Below, one piece after another: positions 14,148 through 17,057 of a DNA stretch of 17,057 nt. Every line of letters begins with the position of its first letter. The stretch's first letter is position 1. Under the pieces are notes generated by a model that saw only the letters and a list, made by a program, of their open reading frames with translations, was not told the DNA's origin and searched no databases. The position numbers and the translations under genes were made by a program. Origin of the DNA: JANMMJ01 sp031373255 (GTDB lineage: Bacteria > Pseudomonadota > Alphaproteobacteria > Rhizobiales > Aestuariivirgaceae); NCBI GenBank assembly GCA_031373255.1, contig JANMMJ010000294.1, forward strand, positions 1 through 17,057, given 5' to 3'.

Positions 14148-14983
14148 ATGTGGACAGTCGCGAACCGGCAGCGTTACGACCGGAGCAAGCTTTGCTCTCC
14201 CAGTGATGTAACGGATGATGAGTGGCGGTTTGTTGCGCCGCTTATTCCCAAGGCCAAGCCGGGTGGCAATCGGCGGCATGTGGAGGACCGCGAGATCGTC
14301 AACGGTTTGATGTACATTCCGTCGACGGGCTGTCAGTGGCGCGCGGTCCCCAAGGACCTGCCGCCGCGCTCGACGGTGTACCGGTGCTTCGACGACTGGA
14401 GTTACGATGGCACGCTGGAGCGCATCCACCACGCGCTCTATCAGGAGTGCCGTGAGGCAGCGGAGCGCGAGGCCTCGCCGACGGCGGCCATCATCGACAG
14501 CCACAGTGTGAAAAGCGCCGAAAAAGGTGGGCCTCGGACAAGCCGGGATACGATGCAGGCAAAAAGATCAAGGGCAAGAAGCGGCACATTCTCGTCGACA
14601 CACTCGGCTTTCTGATGCACGGCCTGGTGCATGCCGCCGATGTTCAGGACCGGGATGGCGGGGTCTGGGTGATGGCGACGCTTTTCGGGCTCTATCCGTT
14701 TCTCGAGAAGCTCTACGCCGATGGCGGTTACAATTCTTCCGGCTTCAAGGCAGGCATCAAGAAGGCGGTAAACAGAGTAGCCGTCGAGATCGTCAAGCGC
14801 TCCGATCAGGCAAAAGGCTTCATCGTCCTGCCGAAGCGATGGATTGTCGAGCGCACGATAGCCTGGCTCAACCGCTGCCGGCGGCTCGCCAAAGATTGGG
14901 AATGCAAGAACCGCAAAGCCCGCGCTTTCATGCTCTGGGCCTCCATCCGTTTCATGCTCCGAAAGCTCTGCAATCCTTCATGA
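14148..14983 (+). CDS. IS5-family transposase in two frames (-1 shift near 14525)
   Basis: The first frame (from ATG 14148) reads NRQRYDRSKLCSPSDVTDDE and WRFVAPLIP, then VNGLMYIPSTGCQWRAVPKD, and reaches AAIIDSHSVKSAEKGG with the first catalytic Asp. The remainder lies in the -1 frame: SDKPGYDAGKKIKGKKRHIL, HGLVHAADVQDRDGG (second Asp), LYADGGYNSSGF and KRWIVERTIAWLNRCRRLAK with the catalytic Glu, stopping at 14983. The switch falls at GAAAAAGG (14520-14527). It could be a programmed -1 frameshift, which is suspected for IS427-type elements, or a one-base deletion (GGTGGGCC in place of GGTGGNGCC would also restore the frame). Without a shift, the first frame ends after about 30 unrelated residues. 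All DDE residues are present in the joined reading. Confidence 0.87.
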
Positions 14984-15000
14984 TGTTTTGGGACAGACTC
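14977..15000 (-). repeat. Right terminal inverted repeat of the IS5-family element
   Basis: It ends ...TTTTGGGACAGACTC; its reverse complement aligns with the left repeat. The transposase stop codon (14981-14983) lies inside it. The TTA at 15001-15003 is the right copy of the target duplication and also the stop codon (TAA, minus strand) of the DUF1254 gene. Confidence 0.85.
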
Positions 15001-16416
15001 TTAGCGGGTTCTCACCAACGGCGGAGCCACCCATCGACCATCCAGTGCTTCATCCTTCGGCCAGTAGAGACGCATTGCAATCGAAAAAGGACCTTTGGGC
15101 GCTGGCAGCCAGTTTGCTTCCTTGTCCTTGCCTGGTGAATCGGCCTGGACATAGAATGTCAGACCACCGTCCGCATCCTTCACGAACTGCGGCATCATCG
15201 GCGAATTGAGCAGATAGCGATTAAGGGGATTGGCGACGAGCAAGCTTGCTGGGAGCTCGTACATCGTCAGCGACCAGAAGGCATTGACCGGTGGCAGATT
15301 GCCAGGAGCAAAATGCACGGTGTAGCGGTTAGCTCCGTCCAGCATTTGTTGCGCATCATCGACGGCGTAACGCGGATACATGGCCTCCTGAGCGGTATTG
15401 CCGTAAATGCCGACCAAGGCGCCGGCCATGCGATATAGGTAATTGTTTTTCAGATACTCGCGGGAGCCGAATATATCTCCTGAAGTCACTTTGCCCGTAT
15501 CAACCTCGATTTTCTTTAGGTTTGCGAAGGCGGCCCACGCATCGGCCATGCCTTGCGTGATTGCAGTCCGGATCTCAGCCGGCATTGCACTGGCGTCGAA
15601 GTGCTTTCCTGCACCGATACCGATCTTGGCAAAACGCGCTAACAGTTCGGTTTCGGAAGGATGAGGTGGGCTGAACTGCAAGATCAAGTTCAGGATGTTG
15701 AAGAACTCTGGCGATGTCTTCTGCTCGTCCGCTGTCAGCGGCTTGATAAACTCAATCACAGGCACAGAGGGTGGCGCAGCCTGGCCAAGGAAAGCCGATA
15801 GCGGCTCAACCTTGTAGCCACCTTGGATCTTTTTCACATTGTCGAGATCGGCGGGATTGAACATTTGCGTGCGGTAAATTGCAAATGCCAGCTCAGTCTC
15901 AGAGCGAAACACTTTATCTACGCCCATCGGGGTGTCGCCTTTCCAGTTTGGCCCGGCCACGAGAAAACTCCCGCCATCATTGCCGGTAGTGCGACTTCCG
16001 ATGTAATCGAAGTTATATGTTTGGGCATCGATCAGCTGAACGCTGAAGTAGCGGTCCTTTTCAACGACTGGCATGGTGAGCACCAGAGGTTCGGCGCGTA
16101 GATCCATGCCGATCATCGAATACGGCGTATCCGAGTTGGGCGTTTGAACCGCCGTGTCAGCCGGTGTATAAACTCGCGGGATGTTAACAAGCTGGTTCCA
16201 AGATCCTTTGTACTCAGGACTTTGGGTGTTTACGAAGTATGAATGTTGGATCCGGTAACTGTCCACCAACGGCAGGCCATAGATGTAAGCCTCCTTGACA
16301 ATGGCACGCGCCTCAGCGGGAGTCACATATTGAGCATGAGCATAGGTAGAGCCAATCCCTGCGAGGTCCGCTGCCAGCATTGATCCTATCATGAAATCGC
16401 GTCTGGTCAGGTTCAT
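15001..16416 (-). CDS. DUF1254/DUF1214 protein with a Tat signal
   Basis: 471 residues from the ATG at 16416, chosen over one seven codons upstream because CGGAG lies eight bases before it and it begins directly with the Tat signal MNLTRRDFMIGSML. Cleavage is likely near TYAHA. The DUF1254 domain covers about residues 45-190 (EAYIYGLPLVDSYRI, NIPRVYTPADTAVQTPNSDT, VEKDRYFSVQLIDAQTYNFD). The C-terminal DUF1214 domain runs from about 345 to the end (VNAFWSLTMYELPASLLVAN, LTFYVQADSPG, KGPFSIAMRLYWPKDEAL). Function is unknown; such proteins are often near lipid- or envelope-related genes. It is the first gene of the co-oriented set. The IS5 element lies directly against its stop codon and the IS630-type transposase ends 52 bases before its start, so its promoter may have been replaced. 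Confidence 0.9.
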   Translation of the reverse strand: MNLTRRDFMIGSMLAADLAGIGSTYAHAQYVTPAEARAIVKEAYIYGLPLVDSYRIQHSYFVNTQSPEYKGSWNQLVNIPRVYTPADTAVQTPNSDTPYSMIGMDLRAEPLVLTMPVVEKDRYFSVQLIDAQTYNFDYIGSRTTGNDGGSFLVAGPNWKGDTPMGVDKVFRSETELAFAIYRTQMFNPADLDNVKKIQGGYKVEPLSAFLGQAAPPSVPVIEFIKPLTADEQKTSPEFFNILNLILQFSPPHPSETELLARFAKIGIGAGKHFDASAMPAEIRTAITQGMADAWAAFANLKKIEVDTGKVTSGDIFGSREYLKNNYLYRMAGALVGIYGNTAQEAMYPRYAVDDAQQMLDGANRYTVHFAPGNLPPVNAFWSLTMYELPASLLVANPLNRYLLNSPMMPQFVKDADGGLTFYVQADSPGKDKEANWLPAPKGPFSIAMRLYWPKDEALDGRWVAPPLVRTR

Positions 16417-16468
16417 TGCGCTACTCCGTAGGATCATGTGTTCAACGACAGCAACTAGTCATGTGAAT

Positions 16469-17057
16469 CTAAGATTCGCTGCATAATGTCCGTTCAGTTT
16501 TCTGGCAGAAGCGTTTGACGAACGCGAGGATTTCGGCGGCGGATTTCACCCATCGATAAGGCTTGGGGTTCTCGTTGTGACGTTCGATGAAAGCGCAGAT
16601 GTCTGTTTCCAATTGCTTCGTTGAGGTGTGGACGCCGCGCCGCGCTGCTTTCGCGTGAGTTCGGCGAACCAGCGTTCGACCTGATTGATCCACGACGCTG
16701 AGGTAGGCGTGAAGTGCACATGGTAATGCGGCCGCCGCGCCAACCATGCTCTGATCGCCGCTGTTTTGTGGGTGGCATAATTGTCCATGACAATGTGAAC
16801 GTCGAGGCCTTCAGGGGCACAGGCGTCTATCTTCTTGAGAAAGTCGAGAAACTCGGCAGCCCGGTGGCGCTTGTAGCACTTGCCAATCACAAATCCGGAT
16901 GCAACATCAAGGGCCGCGAACAGCGACGTTGTGCCGTGACGGATGTAGGAATGGGTCCGGCGTTCCGGAATGCCGGGCATCATCGGCAGGACGGGCTGTT
17001 CGCGATCCAGTGCCTGTATCTGGCTCTTTTCATCTACACTGAGCACCAGCGCCCGAT
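16469..17057 (-). pseudogene. IS630-family transposase, frameshifted, cut by the window edge
   Basis: The C-terminal half of an IS630-type DDE transposase. The first frame begins at the edge with RALVLSVDEKSQIQALDRE (first catalytic Asp), then HGTTSLFAALDVASG, LDVHIVMDNYATHKT (second Asp) and HFTPTSASWINQVERWFAEL (Glu), to about 16645. It then passes into the next frame, RRGVHTSTKQLETDICAFIE and NPKPYRWVKSAAEILAFVKR, ending in a TAG at 16471-16469. One base is missing in the GC-rich run at about 16634-16646. The stop codon lies within a short palindrome (GAATCT-A-AGATTC, 16465-16477). The outer end of the element must lie between about 16420 and 16468, but the terminal repeat cannot be fixed because the other end is out of view. 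Confidence 0.88.

Larger units (their letters stand above)
14068..15000 (+). mobile_element. IS5-family (IS427-like) insertion sequence, complete ends
   Basis: This 933-base element is bounded by imperfect terminal inverted repeats: GTGTCTGTCCC... at the left and ...GGGACAGACTC at the right. They match at 19 of 24 positions when the right end is reverse-complemented. It is flanked by the direct repeat TTA (14065-14067 and 15001-15003), inside a shared CTTAG, as expected for IS427-type elements. It carries one transposase gene on the plus strand, opposite to the surrounding operon. It is inserted exactly at the end of the DUF1254 gene, whose TAA stop is one copy of the target duplication. Confidence 0.9.

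Overview
The window looks like DNA from an alphaproteobacterium of the Rhizobiales (Rhizobium/Agrobacterium/Mesorhizobium/Brucella relatives). That is inferred from the style of the proteins (RbsC-type sugar permease, alphaproteobacterial outer-membrane barrel, Tat-exported DUF1254 protein) and from the IS types (IS5/IS427-like, IS630-like, IS3 remnants). Almost every real gene lies on the minus strand. No rRNA, complete tRNA or CRISPR array is visible.

Layout. (1) 1-1175: the tail of a sugar ABC-transport operon, with an intact RbsC-type permease and the first 8 codons of a following gene. (2) About 1260-4720: a recombination graveyard of truncated, unrelated pieces joined end to end. These are a zinc alcohol dehydrogenase C-terminus, IS3 orfB and orfA scraps, a 21-codon ORF with a strong RBS and a perfect inverted repeat, a phage module (TerS of the P27 family, a DUF7220-like protein, a DNA methyltransferase missing its N-terminus), a serine-recombinase fragment with a stop codon, and the first two genes of a BREX-3-like phage-defence locus (an HTH gene with a nonsense codon, and brxF cut off at its C-terminus). 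(3) 4908-16416: a co-oriented set of eleven genes for exported or membrane proteins. In transcription order they are a DUF1254/DUF1214 protein, a DUF3604 PHP-like metalloenzyme, a DUF2092 protein, a small Arg- then Tyr/Gly-rich secreted protein, an outer-membrane barrel, a patatin-like lipoprotein, a parvulin-type prolyl isomerase, a HupE/UreJ-family protein, an L,D-transpeptidase, a small membrane protein and a frameshifted DUF502 membrane protein. Several are coupled by ATGA overlaps or gaps under 35 bases. (4) The set is hit by two insertion sequences. An IS5-family element (14068-15000, TTA target duplication) landed exactly in the stop codon of the DUF1254 gene, and a frameshifted IS630-family transposase runs off the right edge and ends 52 bases before the DUF1254 start codon.

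How it works together. The most interesting intact system is the envelope gene set. It pairs a predicted periplasmic PHP-fold hydrolase with a periplasmic DUF2092 protein, a barrel, a lipoprotein acyl-hydrolase, a periplasmic foldase, a HupE-type integral membrane protein and a peptidoglycan cross-linking enzyme. No member has a substrate that can be read from sequence, so a role in envelope lipid or cell-wall remodelling, or in metal handling, is only a hypothesis. The defence and phage genes in region 2 are fossils and very unlikely to function here.
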